A stretch of 64,000 bases of DNA, from positions 3,860,501-3,924,500 of the forward strand of contig NZ_CP116304.1 of the NCBI RefSeq assembly GCF_028010285.1. Reading direction: 5' to 3'. This document shows positions 49,528-57,891 of the stretch, piece after piece. The notes below the pieces were generated by a model. That model was not told the DNA's origin. It ran no database searches and was given only the letters and a program-made list of their open reading frames with translations. The translations under genes were made by a program, and so were the position numbers. Numbering within the stretch: the first letter of the stretch is position 1; each line of letters begins with the position of its first letter. This DNA is from Pseudomonas sp. Q1-7 (GTDB lineage Bacteria; Pseudomonadota; Gammaproteobacteria; Pseudomonadales; Pseudomonadaceae).

Positions 49528-50414
49528 GCTGGAAAACATCGCTCTGCCTGCTGGCGGCCCTCCTGCTGCCCACGCTGGCCCCGGCCCAGACGCTGGACCG
49601 CATCCGCGCCAGCGGCACCCTCACGCTCGGCTACCTGCCGGACCAGCCGCCGTTCTCCGCCACCGACGGCGATGGCGCCGCCGGCTATGCCGTCGACCTG
49701 TGCCAGAAGGTGGCCGACCAGTTGCGCACCCAGCCCGGGCTGGCCGCGCTCAAAGTGCGCTTCGTGCCCCTGGCGCCGGACAAGGCCCTGGAGGTGGTGC
49801 AGGCCGGCGGTGTCGACCTGCTCTGCAGTCCCCTGGTGGAAAGCCTGAAACGCCGCCAGAACGTGACCTTCTCTCTGCCCGTCTACACCGCCGGGATCGG
49901 CGTGGTGGTGCGCAAGAACGCACCGCGCTCGCTGGTCAAGGTGCTCAGCGGCGAGGTGGAGCAGACCGGCCCCACCTGGCGCGCCACCCTCAATCGGGGC
50001 CTGGCGGCCCACAGCTTCGCGGTGCAAGGCGGTAGCCTGGTGGAGGACTGGGCACGGGAAAAACTGCGCCTGCTGAAAGTGCTGGTGACGCTGGAAACCG
50101 TTGCCACGCCGGCGGAGGGCGTGGAACAGGTCGCCAACGGCCAGGTGGACGCCTTTTTCGCCGACCAGATGATGCTGCGCAGCCTGGTGGCTCGGGACGC
50201 CGCCAATGCCAACCTGATGGTGCTGGAGCGACGCTTCGAGTTCGAACCCGTCGCCCTGGCCATGGCCCGTGGCGAGGAGGACTTCCGCCTGCAGGTGGAT
50301 ACGGCGCTGAGCCAGGTCTACCGCTCCGGCGCGATAGTGCCGCTGTACGGCAAGTACTTCGGTGCCCCCAGCGAGCTGGATCAAACGCTGTTCAGGGTCT
50401 ATTCGCGCCCCTGA
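49524..50414 (+). CDS. Periplasmic amino-acid-binding protein coupled to potE
   Basis: 296 residues with a signal peptide (SLCLLAALLLPTLAPAQ). SBP_bac_3 fold: RIRASGTLTLGYLPDQPPFS, GYAVDLCQKVADQL and DLLCSPLVESLKRRQNVTFS, like GltI-type ABC binding proteins. No permease or ATPase genes adjoin; its start overlaps the potE stop by four bases. It may be an orphan ABC receptor or cooperate with the antiporter, which would be unusual. Confidence 0.9.
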   Translation: MSWKTSLCLLAALLLPTLAPAQTLDRIRASGTLTLGYLPDQPPFSATDGDGAAGYAVDLCQKVADQLRTQPGLAALKVRFVPLAPDKALEVVQAGGVDLLCSPLVESLKRRQNVTFSLPVYTAGIGVVVRKNAPRSLVKVLSGEVEQTGPTWRATLNRGLAAHSFAVQGGSLVEDWAREKLRLLKVLVTLETVATPAEGVEQVANGQVDAFFADQMMLRSLVARDAANANLMVLERRFEFEPVALAMARGEEDFRLQVDTALSQVYRSGAIVPLYGKYFGAPSELDQTLFRVYSRP

Positions 50415-50468
50415 ATTCGACCGCAAGAGCCGGGATGCGGGCGGCCAATTGCCCGCATACTCTCTGTC

Positions 50469-51560
50469 ATGACCGAACCTCTTGCGGACGCTGCCATGAA
50501 GCCCTCCATCAAGACCGCCATCGAACAGGACCCGCGCTGGGCCGCCGTGCAAGCCCGTGATCCGGCTGCCGACCGGCAGTTCGTCTACGCGGTGAAGACC
50601 ACCGGCGTCTATTGCCGGCCCAGCAGCCCGACCCGCCTGCCGCGCCCGGAGAATGTGGAGTTCTTCGACAGCGCCGAACAGGCCGAAGCCGCCGGCTACC
50701 GCCCCAGCCGTCGCGCCGCCGCCGACGTGACCAGCGTGGCCGCCCAGCATGCCGCGCTGGTGTCCGCCGCCTGCCGGCAGATCGAAAGCGCCGAGGACGT
50801 ACCGGGCCTGGAAGCCCTGGCCGAGTCGGCGGGCATGAGCGCCTCGCACTTCCACCGGGTGTTCAAGGCGGTCACCGGTGTCACCCCCAAGGCCTATGCC
50901 CGCGCCCGCCGCGCCCGCAAGGTGCGCGACCAGCTGAGGCCGGGCGCCTCGGTCACCGAGGTGATCTACGACGCCGGTTTCAACTCCAACAGCCGCTTCT
51001 ACGCCGACTCCGCCCAGGTGCTGGGCATGAAGCCCGCCGACTACCGCGCTGGCGGCGCCAACAATGACATCCGCTTCGCCCTGGGCGAATGCTCCCTGGG
51101 ACATTTCCTGGTGGCCCGGAGCGGGGTCGGCGTCTGCGCCATCCTCCTCGGCGACGACCCGGACGCCCTGCTGCGCGACCTGCAGGACAAGTTCCCCCGC
51201 GCCCAACTCATCGGCGGCGACGGCGACTTCGAGCAGTTGGTGGCCAAGGTGATCGGTTTCATCGAGGCACCACGCCTGGGCCTGGACCTGCCGCTGGACG
51301 TGCGCGGCACCGCCTTCCAGGAGCGGGTCTGGCAGGCGCTGCGGGAGATTCCGCCGGGCAGTACGGCGAGCTATGCGGAGATCGCCGAACGCATCGGCGC
51401 GCCCCGTGCGGTACGCGCCGTGGCCCAGGCCTGCGCGGCCAACAGCCTGGCGGTGGCCATCCCCTGCCACCGCGTGGTGCGCAGCGACGGCAACCTCTCC
51501 GGCTACCGCTGGGGCGTGGAACGCAAACGCCGCCTGCTGGAACGCGAAGCCGAGGGATGA
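50469..51560 (+). CDS. ada: Ada-type DNA alkylation response protein with degenerate zinc site
   Basis: 363 residues: N-terminal Ada domain (about 20-90), AraC HTH (about 105-200) and C-terminal O6-alkylguanine-DNA methyltransferase with active Cys333 (AIPCHRVV). In the Ada domain the methyl-accepting position is kept (Cys49 in VYCRPSS) but the other zinc ligands are lost: Ser53 for Cys42, Ser80 for Cys69 and Ala83 for Cys72 (E. coli numbering; RPCKRC reads RPSRRA). Phosphotriester sensing by methylation of a Zn-Cys4 site should fail, while guanine repair stays possible. Overlaps the next gene by ATGA. Confidence 0.9.
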   Translation: MTEPLADAAMKPSIKTAIEQDPRWAAVQARDPAADRQFVYAVKTTGVYCRPSSPTRLPRPENVEFFDSAEQAEAAGYRPSRRAAADVTSVAAQHAALVSAACRQIESAEDVPGLEALAESAGMSASHFHRVFKAVTGVTPKAYARARRARKVRDQLRPGASVTEVIYDAGFNSNSRFYADSAQVLGMKPADYRAGGANNDIRFALGECSLGHFLVARSGVGVCAILLGDDPDALLRDLQDKFPRAQLIGGDGDFEQLVAKVIGFIEAPRLGLDLPLDVRGTAFQERVWQALREIPPGSTASYAEIAERIGAPRAVRAVAQACAANSLAVAIPCHRVVRSDGNLSGYRWGVERKRRLLEREAEG

Positions 51561-51847
51561 CGAACTGGACCCTGCTCGGCGCGGACGGCCAGCCCTACCC
51601 GAGCCCCGTGCCCGGCACCTTGGGCGGGCATCGGCGGACGCGCATCTACGGCCGCCTGGATTGCCCGGCCGCCCTGCGCGCCATCGCCCGGGGCGGCTAT
51701 GTGAAGCAACGGGTGTTCTTCCTCGACGAAGCCAGCGCACGGGCCGCCGGCTATCGGCCCTGCGCACGCTGCATGGCGGCGTCGTACAGGGCTTGGCAGG
51801 CGCAACGAACCGCCACCGGCCCGGCCGGCAGCCCGCAGGATGGGTAG
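51557..51847 (+). CDS. Small Ada metal-binding-domain protein
   Basis: 96 residues. It matches the free-standing Ada_Zn_binding group: PGTLGGHRRTRIYGRLDCPAALR with Cys36, and AAGYRPCARCM with Cys69 and Cys72. Together with a His this could complete a zinc site. Such proteins have unknown function. It is translationally coupled to the adjacent ada whose own zinc ligands are missing, so the two may work as a split sensor; that is inference. Confidence 0.85.
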   Translation: MTNWTLLGADGQPYPSPVPGTLGGHRRTRIYGRLDCPAALRAIARGGYVKQRVFFLDEASARAAGYRPCARCMAASYRAWQAQRTATGPAGSPQDG

Positions 51848-51905
51848 AACGTAACGAATTCCGTGCGCCCCCCGTACACGCGAGAAGGCTTTACGCGCCG
51901 CCACG

Positions 51906-52601
51906 CTAAGGCGCGTAGTCGCTCTCCATCACATCCCGATACGCCGTAGCGAAGGCCTTCCAGTCTTCGTCCGGCATCGGCTTGCGGTGTTGCTTGAACT
52001 GCTCGAAGTCATGCAGCGAAGCGCTGTGGGCGGTCAGGCGGTGGTTGCTCTTGGCCAGGCCCAGCAAGGCGACCTCGACCTTGTTATCGTCCTCGCCGCT
52101 GACCCTGACGAAGATGTTCTTCGGATACAGCCGGCCATGCTCCCAACCAGCGCGATGCATGCGTCCGACGGTACAGGCCAGTTGCTGGACCATCTGCTGG
52201 CGCAGGTCGGCGGAAATCGGCCGGGCATACCATTCCTCAAGGCAGACGAAGCCCTCCAGGCCCTCGGTGACGAGCAGCGCCTGCGATTCGGTCTCGGTCT
52301 TGCGCGCACCACTGAACACCACCCTGGGCACGCGCACCCCCAGTTCGGCCAGGGCGCGCAGGGCACGCCCCTCGTGAAGGATGGTGGGCTCGCCGAAAGG
52401 GTGGGTAAGGTCGCGATGGAAGTGATTGATCTGGCGCTTGCTGTAGAGCACCCGGCCGTCCGGGGCGAGCAGGCGCTGGATGCCGCTTTCGCCGCTGAGC
52501 AGTTGGTCCTGGGAGTCGAACCATTCGCCGTAGCTGTCCCACCACGTGTCGAAGTCGCCCTCCGACGCGGCTTTGTCGTGCTTGAACCACTGGATGTCCA
52601 T
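51906..52601 (-). CDS. InaA-like lipopolysaccharide kinase family protein
   Basis: 231 residues from ATG 52601. Kinase-like fold of the Kdo/WaaP/InaA group: LYSKRQINHFHRDLTHPFGEPTILHEGRAL in the N-lobe and AGWEHGRLYPKNIFVR as catalytic loop, with H-G-R in place of the canonical H-x-D, followed by LLGLAKSN where D-F-G would be. Those substitutions suggest atypical or lost catalysis, as in some InaA proteins. No LPS genes adjoin. Confidence 0.8.
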   Translation of the reverse strand: MDIQWFKHDKAASEGDFDTWWDSYGEWFDSQDQLLSGESGIQRLLAPDGRVLYSKRQINHFHRDLTHPFGEPTILHEGRALRALAELGVRVPRVVFSGARKTETESQALLVTEGLEGFVCLEEWYARPISADLRQQMVQQLACTVGRMHRAGWEHGRLYPKNIFVRVSGEDDNKVEVALLGLAKSNHRLTAHSASLHDFEQFKQHRKPMPDEDWKAFATAYRDVMESDYAP

Positions 52602-52800
52602 GAGCACCTCCTGGGGAGGGCGCGCCAACACGCCTACGGGCCCGCCGCGTGCCGCTATGCCTGGGACCGGAAACGAGTCCCCTGGTTTCAACTTAGCCTG
52701 CCGGCGCGTTCACAGACAGTTCGGCGTCGAATCCAGACAACTCCCGGCAAGGCATTGGACCTATGGTGGCGGACCTTTCATCAGATCGTTTGGAGCTGAA

Positions 52801-53145
52801 ATGTCCGACTTCATCACCGTTCTGCGCGAAACCTGCCCCACCCCGATCGTGGACGCCACCAAGTGGAAGCGCATCGGCGGCGACCCGCACACCGTAAACC
52901 TCAACGCCTACGTTTCCGCCGACGGCAGCAAGATCATGGGCACCTGGATCTGCACCCCCGGCAAGTTCGAGGTGAACTACGAGAAGTGGGAGTTCTGCCA
53001 CTTCCTCGACGGCTACTGCATCATCACGCCGGAGGGCGAGGAGCCCAAGCACCTGAAGGCCGGCGACGTGTTCGTGATCGAACCGGGCATGAAGGGCACC
53101 TGGGAAGTGGTGGAAACCGTGCGCAAGTACTTCGTCTTCGCCTGA
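52801..53145 (+). CDS. Cupin domain protein (DUF861-type)
   Basis: 114 residues, single beta-barrel domain. GTWICTPGKFEVNYEKWEFCHFLDGYCIITPEGEEP and AGDVFVIEPGMKGTWEVVETVRKYFV fit the (S)-ureidoglycine-aminohydrolase-like cupin_3 group. ATG at 52801 follows a weak purine stretch (TTGGAGCTGAA). Role unknown. Confidence 0.85.
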   Translation: MSDFITVLRETCPTPIVDATKWKRIGGDPHTVNLNAYVSADGSKIMGTWICTPGKFEVNYEKWEFCHFLDGYCIITPEGEEPKHLKAGDVFVIEPGMKGTWEVVETVRKYFVFA

Positions 53146-53199
53146 CCTGCAGGGGCGAATGCGAAAGCACGGCGCAGTTGTCCAGCCGAGCCCCGTTGC

Positions 53200-53330
53200 T
53201 CCCCTGTGAGCGAAATCATTCGCGATGCAGGACGCAGTCCTGCCGTAGGGTGGATGACGCTCTTTTCATCCACCCGCGGTGCCCGGCCAAGCCCCACCTG
53301 GTGGACCGGTGAAGCGGGGTCCACCCTACG
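53200..53330. repeat. REP-like half site and GTAGGGTGGAT inverted pair
   Basis: A GCGAAATCATTCGCGA palindrome sits at 53209-53224, followed by the CGTAGGGTGGATG ... TCCACCCTACG pair at 53244-53330, organised as at 44765-44850. Confidence 0.8.
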
Positions 53331-53354
53331 AATGCCGCTGTGGTACGCGAACGA

Positions 53355-53382
53355 GAAGGCCGGGCAAATGCCCGGCCTTCTT
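53355..53382. terminator. Bidirectional intrinsic terminator
   Basis: GAAGGCCGGGC-AAAT-GCCCGGCCTTC, an 11-bp perfect stem followed by TT, just beyond the stop of the minus-strand SDR at 53397 and downstream of the cupin gene. Confidence 0.88.
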
Positions 53383-53396
53383 CATTACCCGCCCGT

Positions 53397-54194
53397 TCAG
53401 GCCTTGTAGCGATCAGCCGCCTTGGACAGCGACAGGTTCGGCGCCATGTGGAAGCGCGCGGCGGTGAAGCGGTCCCAGTCCTCCTTGTTCGGCAGCGCGG
53501 GGATGGTCACCAGCTCGCCCTGGTCCAGGCCGGCCAGCGCGGCGTCCACCATCTCGCCCACCTCCATGATGATTTCCTGCGGAATATTCTCGATGCCGGT
53601 GCCCGAGCGTTCCCAGATTTCGGTGCGGGTCGCGCCCGGCAGCACCACCTGCACGCGCACGCCCTTGCCCGCCACCTCATTGTTCAGCGACTGGCTGAGG
53701 TTCAACACGAAGGCCTTGGTGCCGCTGTAGGTGCCGTTGAACATCTCCGGCGCCAGGGCCAGCACGGAGGCGATATTGATGAGGGTGCCGCGCCCCTGGG
53801 CGACGAAGTTGGCGGCGGCGGCAGCGGCCAGGTGGGTCACCGCGACCACATTGAGCTGGATCATGGCGTCGAAACGGTCCAGGTCGGTGTCCAGCAGGCT
53901 GCCATTGATGGCCACGCCGGCGTTGTTCACCAACAGGCTGATGCCGGAATCGCTGCGCAGGCGCTGGGCCACGCGGGTCAGGTCGGCCTTGTCGGTGAGG
54001 TCGGCCTTCAGCACTTCCACTTGCACCCCGTACTGTTCGCGCAACTGCGCCGCCAGGGCTTCCAGGCGGCCCTGGTCACGGGCGACCAGCAGCAGGTCAT
54101 GGCCCCGTTCGGCCAGGCGCTTGGCATAGGTGGCACCGATGCCGGTGGATGCGCCAGTGATCAGGGCAACGCCCGAGTGCTTCTGTTCGCTCAT
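53397..54194 (-). CDS. SDR family oxidoreductase
   Basis: 265 residues. TGASTGIGATYA, NNAG, catalytic YSGTK; the set GHDLLLVARDQGRLEALA is typical of the DltE/YqjQ-like SDR group. Monocistronic, ending at a terminator and preceded by the repeat-rich region 54240-54760. Substrate unknown. Confidence 0.92.
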   Translation of the reverse strand: MSEQKHSGVALITGASTGIGATYAKRLAERGHDLLLVARDQGRLEALAAQLREQYGVQVEVLKADLTDKADLTRVAQRLRSDSGISLLVNNAGVAINGSLLDTDLDRFDAMIQLNVVAVTHLAAAAAANFVAQGRGTLINIASVLALAPEMFNGTYSGTKAFVLNLSQSLNNEVAGKGVRVQVVLPGATRTEIWERSGTGIENIPQEIIMEVGEMVDAALAGLDQGELVTIPALPNKEDWDRFTAARFHMAPNLSLSKAADRYKA

Positions 54195-54345
54195 GGATCT
54201 GTCTCCTGGGAAAGGGCTCGTGGGATGTGAGCAGTGGGCTTAAATTACACTCGTCATATTACATGTGCAATATATCTTCCCATCCACTTGTCGCCGCGCG
54301 ACCTGTGCCTGGAACCGATGAGCCTGCTGGAGGCGTGTGGTGGTA

Positions 54346-54639
54346 TGGACGGCCTTTCGTAGGATGGGTTGAGGTACGAAACCCATCGCTCCGTGGTGAC
54401 GGGTTTCGCTGCGCTCAAGCAGATCGCCGCCCGCACCACCTACAAAGGCTTGCAGCGGCGTGGACGGCCTTTCGTAGGATGGGTTGAGGTACGAAACCCA
54501 TCGCTCCGTGGTGATAGGTTTCGCTGCGCTCAAGCAGATCGCCGCCCGCACAAACCACAAAGGCTTGCAGCGGCGTGGACGGCTTTTCGTAGGATGGGTT
54601 GAGGTACGAAACCCATCGTTTCGTGGTGACGGGTTTCGC
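54346..54639. repeat. Tandem array of a 115-bp unit (about 2.6 copies)
   Basis: Units start at 54346, 54461 and 54576 with exact 115-bp period; the third breaks off near 54639. Each unit carries the GTAGGATGGGTTGAGG ... CGAAACCCATC palindrome and, further on, AGCAGATCGCCGCCCGCAC. Copies differ by a few bases only, indicating recent duplication. Short open frames across the array are repeats of one another and not genes. Confidence 0.92.
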
Positions 54640-54720
54640 ACCCACTCACCCCACCCTCGCACTGTTGCCTTATCGTGCGTCAGCACCCTGCAAGCGGTAG
54701 AACGTTCTGTCGATCCCACA

Positions 54721-54752
54721 GCATGGGTTTCGTACCTCAACCCATCCTACGC
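54721..54752. repeat. Inverted solitary copy of the palindrome
   Basis: CATGGGTTTCGTACCTCAAC followed by CCATCCTACG is the reverse complement of the palindrome head in the 54346-54639 array, so array and solitary copy face each other across about 80 bp. Confidence 0.85.
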
Positions 54753-54787
54753 ACTGCGCACTGAACCCTTTGCGCAAGCGGGCCCGC

Positions 54788-55813
54788 TCAGCCATTGCGC
54801 AACGGGAGCTGCCGCGGACGTCGCGCCGATGCGAGCTTGCGGGCGGTGTCCACGAAGGGCGTCACGACCAGGCTGTAGATCGTCAGGTAACGCTCGCTGT
54901 CGCGGGCGCCCGTCCCGAACCGGATGTCCTCGGGCGTCGGGCGGGTGACGTAGAGGGTGCCGAACATCCAGTCCCAGAGCGACAGGTTGGTGCCGAAGTT
55001 CTTGTTGAAGTGCCGGGGCGCGTCGCTATGGTGGATCTGGTGCTGGGCCGGGCTGTTCAGCACATGTTCGATCACCGGCCCGAACGACAGCCAGACATGG
55101 CTGTGACGCAGGTTGGCCGCCAGCCCGTTGAAGATGAACACCAGGTAAGTCACACCGAACAGCGTGTAGCGGTCGATCGCCCCACCGCACAGGTACCAGA
55201 AGAGGCCGGCGTAGCCGCCGATGAACACGGCGCTGGCCAGCTTCTGGACGATCTTCTCCACGAAGTGCACCCGGCTCGCGGTCGCCGGCACCAGCACGGG
55301 CGCCGAATGGTGGACCTTGTGAAACGCCCACAGCCAGCGGGAATGAAAGGCCCGGTGCGCCCAGTAATGGATGAAGTCCCTCACCAGAAACACCCCCAGT
55401 CCGTAGAGCAGGGACAGCGAAAGGTTCTCCCCGACTCGCGGGCGTGCGCCCCAGAGGTTGGTGAAAAAGGCCATATAGTCCCCGGCCTTCAGAATGTACG
55501 GGTCCACCAGCCCCACGACCGGCAGCACCAGCGCGACCTTCAGGATGGCCCGCACGAAGTAATAGCGATAATCCAGCAACGCCGAACGGTGCAGATAGAC
55601 CCGACTCCCGCCGATGAACTGCCAGAACGAGGCCGCCGCCGTCAGCCTCCGATGCTTGCGGTAGCGGAACAGCCCGTAGGCGATGCCATAGGACAGGCAG
55701 AGGAACAGCACGCCGAAGCGGCCATTGAAGTCGAAGATGCCAAGAAACTGCGCGGTAACCGGCTCGATCACCCACTCGATCAGGCGCTCATAGGCCCGCG
55801 AGACAACATCCAT
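54788..55813 (-). CDS. Sterol desaturase / fatty acid hydroxylase superfamily protein
   Basis: 341 residues with about five membrane segments. Three histidine clusters, FIHYWAHRAFH, HKVHHS and QHQIHHSDAPRHFNKNFG, supply the di-iron site of membrane hydroxylases/desaturases. It probably oxidises a lipid or hydrophobic substrate in the inner membrane. It is divergent from a LysR gene with only 91 bases between starts, so it is the likely target. Confidence 0.9.
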   Translation of the reverse strand: MDVVSRAYERLIEWVIEPVTAQFLGIFDFNGRFGVLFLCLSYGIAYGLFRYRKHRRLTAAASFWQFIGGSRVYLHRSALLDYRYYFVRAILKVALVLPVVGLVDPYILKAGDYMAFFTNLWGARPRVGENLSLSLLYGLGVFLVRDFIHYWAHRAFHSRWLWAFHKVHHSAPVLVPATASRVHFVEKIVQKLASAVFIGGYAGLFWYLCGGAIDRYTLFGVTYLVFIFNGLAANLRHSHVWLSFGPVIEHVLNSPAQHQIHHSDAPRHFNKNFGTNLSLWDWMFGTLYVTRPTPEDIRFGTGARDSERYLTIYSLVVTPFVDTARKLASARRPRQLPLRNG

Positions 55814-55904
55814 GAACGACTAACCTTCAGCAAAAAATGAGCACGGAGTATTGAATGGAATTGCGAAGCGTTTATACGCGAAATCGGCGGCCAGAGGTGG
55901 AGCT

Positions 55905-56813
55905 TTGATCAGAGAACTCAAGACTTTCGTCGCCGTGGCCAGGCTCGGCAGCTTTTCCGCGGCGGCACGCCAGGTCAGCCTGACCCAGGCGGCGGTCAGC
56001 GCGCAGATGAAAAGCCTCGAAGACGCCCTCGGCATGCCGCTGTTCGACCGCACCGGCAAGTCCGCCAACCTCAACGCCAACGGCCAGCGGGTGCTGCCGC
56101 TGGCAGACGAGATGCTGGAGCTGTACGCGCGCATGTGCCTGCCGGAAACCCTGGACGGCTTTCGCGGCAGCCTGAACATCGGCGCCATCGGCACCGTGCA
56201 GACCGGCGTACTGCCGCCAACCCTCAAGCACCTCAAGGAGGCCGCGCCGCTGCTGGAAGTGCGGCTGGTGCCCGGCGTGTCGCGGGACCTGGTGGGCCAG
56301 GTGGAAGCCGGCGACCTGGACCTGGCGCTGATCATCAGGCCACCCTTCCCGCTGGCCAAGGACATCCACCTCGAGAGCCTGCTGGAAGAGCCTTTCGTGC
56401 TGATCCACCCGCCGGAAACCCACTTCGACGGCGTCGCCGAAATGCTCGAACGCCACCCCTTCATTCGCTACGACAGCAAATCCTTCGGTGGGCGGCTGGT
56501 GGGCAAGTTCCTCAAGGGCCAGGGCCTGTCGGTGAAGCAGGTGATGGAACTGGATGACCTGGACGCCATCGTGCGCATGGTGGAAACCGGCCTGGGCGTG
56601 GCCATCGTGCCCTTCGCCGGCGTCTGGTTGCACAGCGCTTCGCGGGTACGGGTACAGGCGCTGGGCGAACCGGCCTTCATGCGCGAAATCGTGCTGGTGT
56701 GCCGCCATGCCAACAAAACACTGCCGCAGATCGAACTGTTCCGCTCGGTGATCCAGCAAACCGCCCGCGCCTACATGGAGGAACTTGGTAAACGCTTCGC
56801 CCGGCACGACTGA
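55905..56813 (+). CDS. LysR family transcriptional regulator
   Basis: 302 residues from a TTG start at 55905 preceded by AGAGGTGGAG, a strong ribosome site six bases upstream; a TTG at 55851 would add 18 residues lacking HTH character. HTH: RELKTFVAVARLGSFSAAARQVSLTQAAVSAQMKSLE. The effector domain follows. Divergent from the desaturase-like gene, which it probably controls. Confidence 0.88.
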   Translation: MIRELKTFVAVARLGSFSAAARQVSLTQAAVSAQMKSLEDALGMPLFDRTGKSANLNANGQRVLPLADEMLELYARMCLPETLDGFRGSLNIGAIGTVQTGVLPPTLKHLKEAAPLLEVRLVPGVSRDLVGQVEAGDLDLALIIRPPFPLAKDIHLESLLEEPFVLIHPPETHFDGVAEMLERHPFIRYDSKSFGGRLVGKFLKGQGLSVKQVMELDDLDAIVRMVETGLGVAIVPFAGVWLHSASRVRVQALGEPAFMREIVLVCRHANKTLPQIELFRSVIQQTARAYMEELGKRFARHD

Positions 56814-56930
56814 CACGCCGGCCGAGCACAAGAATCCTTTGGGCTGAGCGACAGATTTATTCGCTTTCGCCGCGCCAGGTTCACACCGAACATGGACGCC
56901 ACCGATTGCCCAGCCTTCCAGGAGCCACAG

Positions 56931-57356
56931 ATGAGCCTTTCCCCCTTCCACCTGGCGATTCCCGTCTACGACCTTCCCGCCGCCCGCGCCTTCTACGGTG
57001 AAGTATTCGGCCTGGAGGAAGGCCGCTCCAGTGCCCACTGGGTGGACTTCAACTTCTTCGGCCACCAGTTGGTGATCCACGAACACCCCAAGACCGACTC
57101 GCAGAACCACGCCCACACCAACCCGGTGGACGGCCACGACGTGCCGGTGCCGCATTTCGGCGTGGTGCTGGACTGGTCCCAGTGGGAAGCCCTGGCCGAG
57201 CGCCTGAAAGCCCTTGGCACCCAGTTCGTGATCGAACCCTACATCCGCTTCCAGGGCCAGGTCGGCGAGCAAGCCACCATGTTCCTCTTCGACCCCTGCG
57301 GTAACGCCCTGGAGTTCAAAGCGTTCAAGGATATCGGCCAGCTATTCGCCAAATAG
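56931..57356 (+). CDS. VOC (glyoxalase/bleomycin resistance) family protein
   Basis: 141 residues. [29 protein letters not shown], a central [11 protein letters not shown] and C-terminal [19 protein letters not shown] are the paired beta-alpha-beta-beta-beta modules, with His, His and Glu metal ligands (HLAIPV, H in PHFGVV, LEFK). ATG 56931 has AGGAG nine bases upstream. Substrate unknown. Confidence 0.88.
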   Translation: MSLSPFHLAIPVYDLPAARAFYGEVFGLEEGRSSAHWVDFNFFGHQLVIHEHPKTDSQNHAHTNPVDGHDVPVPHFGVVLDWSQWEALAERLKALGTQFVIEPYIRFQGQVGEQATMFLFDPCGNALEFKAFKDIGQLFAK

Positions 57357-57891
57357 CGGACGGGCGAGCCACCGCGGGGCCGGGGCTGCCCCTCGTGGGA
57401 CGTCATTTGAAAACAGCATCCCCGTGCGAGCGGCAAGGTGCATGAAAAGGCAGGGCCAACGGCATTTCGCAGGCTGGTGCTGAGCCTGCGAAGCCCAGTG
57501 ATGCGCAGCGTGTCGAGCATCGCTACGCTCGACCCCGTGTGGCCCGCGCCAGCCTACGGAGTCGCTCGGATGCAATCCGGGGAAAATCCCACCACCGCTC
57601 CCGGATTTCATCCGGGCTACCAACCTGTTCACCGCCTCGTAGGATGGGTGGAGCCTGCGATACCCATCGTTTGGCGGCATGGGTAATCGGCGAGATGGTA
57701 TCTACGAACGAGCACGCGCCATTGGAGCGGACGGCGTAAAGCGGCTAGAGGTGAACATCTCCGAATGGAATCGCTGAATCCATTAGCGGCCATAGACACA
57801 CTGCCGACCACTTCGTAACCTCGGAACAGGTCTTGTAGCTACGCCCCTTTGTCCATATCACGCCTACTTATGGCTAGGCCCGCGGAAACCC
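57357..57891. repeat. Repeat-filled intergenic region before abiV
   Basis: 535 bp without a gene. Hairpins: TTCGCAGGCT / AGCCTGCGAA at 57466-57492 (10 bp), GTCGAGC / GCTCGAC at 57512-57533, an ATCCGGG/CCCGGAT element about 57576-57620, and the GTAGGATGGGT palindrome at 57638-57669. GC content falls from about 57,770 onward, marking the left edge of the variable region. Confidence 0.7.

Noticed and set aside
54227-54740. Several short open frames with repeated RYETHRSVV-like peptides
   Set aside because: They are translations of the tandem palindrome repeat on both strands, not genes.
54346-54752. CRISPR-like interpretation of the tandem array
   Set aside because: Units are 115 bp and nearly identical throughout, with no variable spacers and no cas genes.
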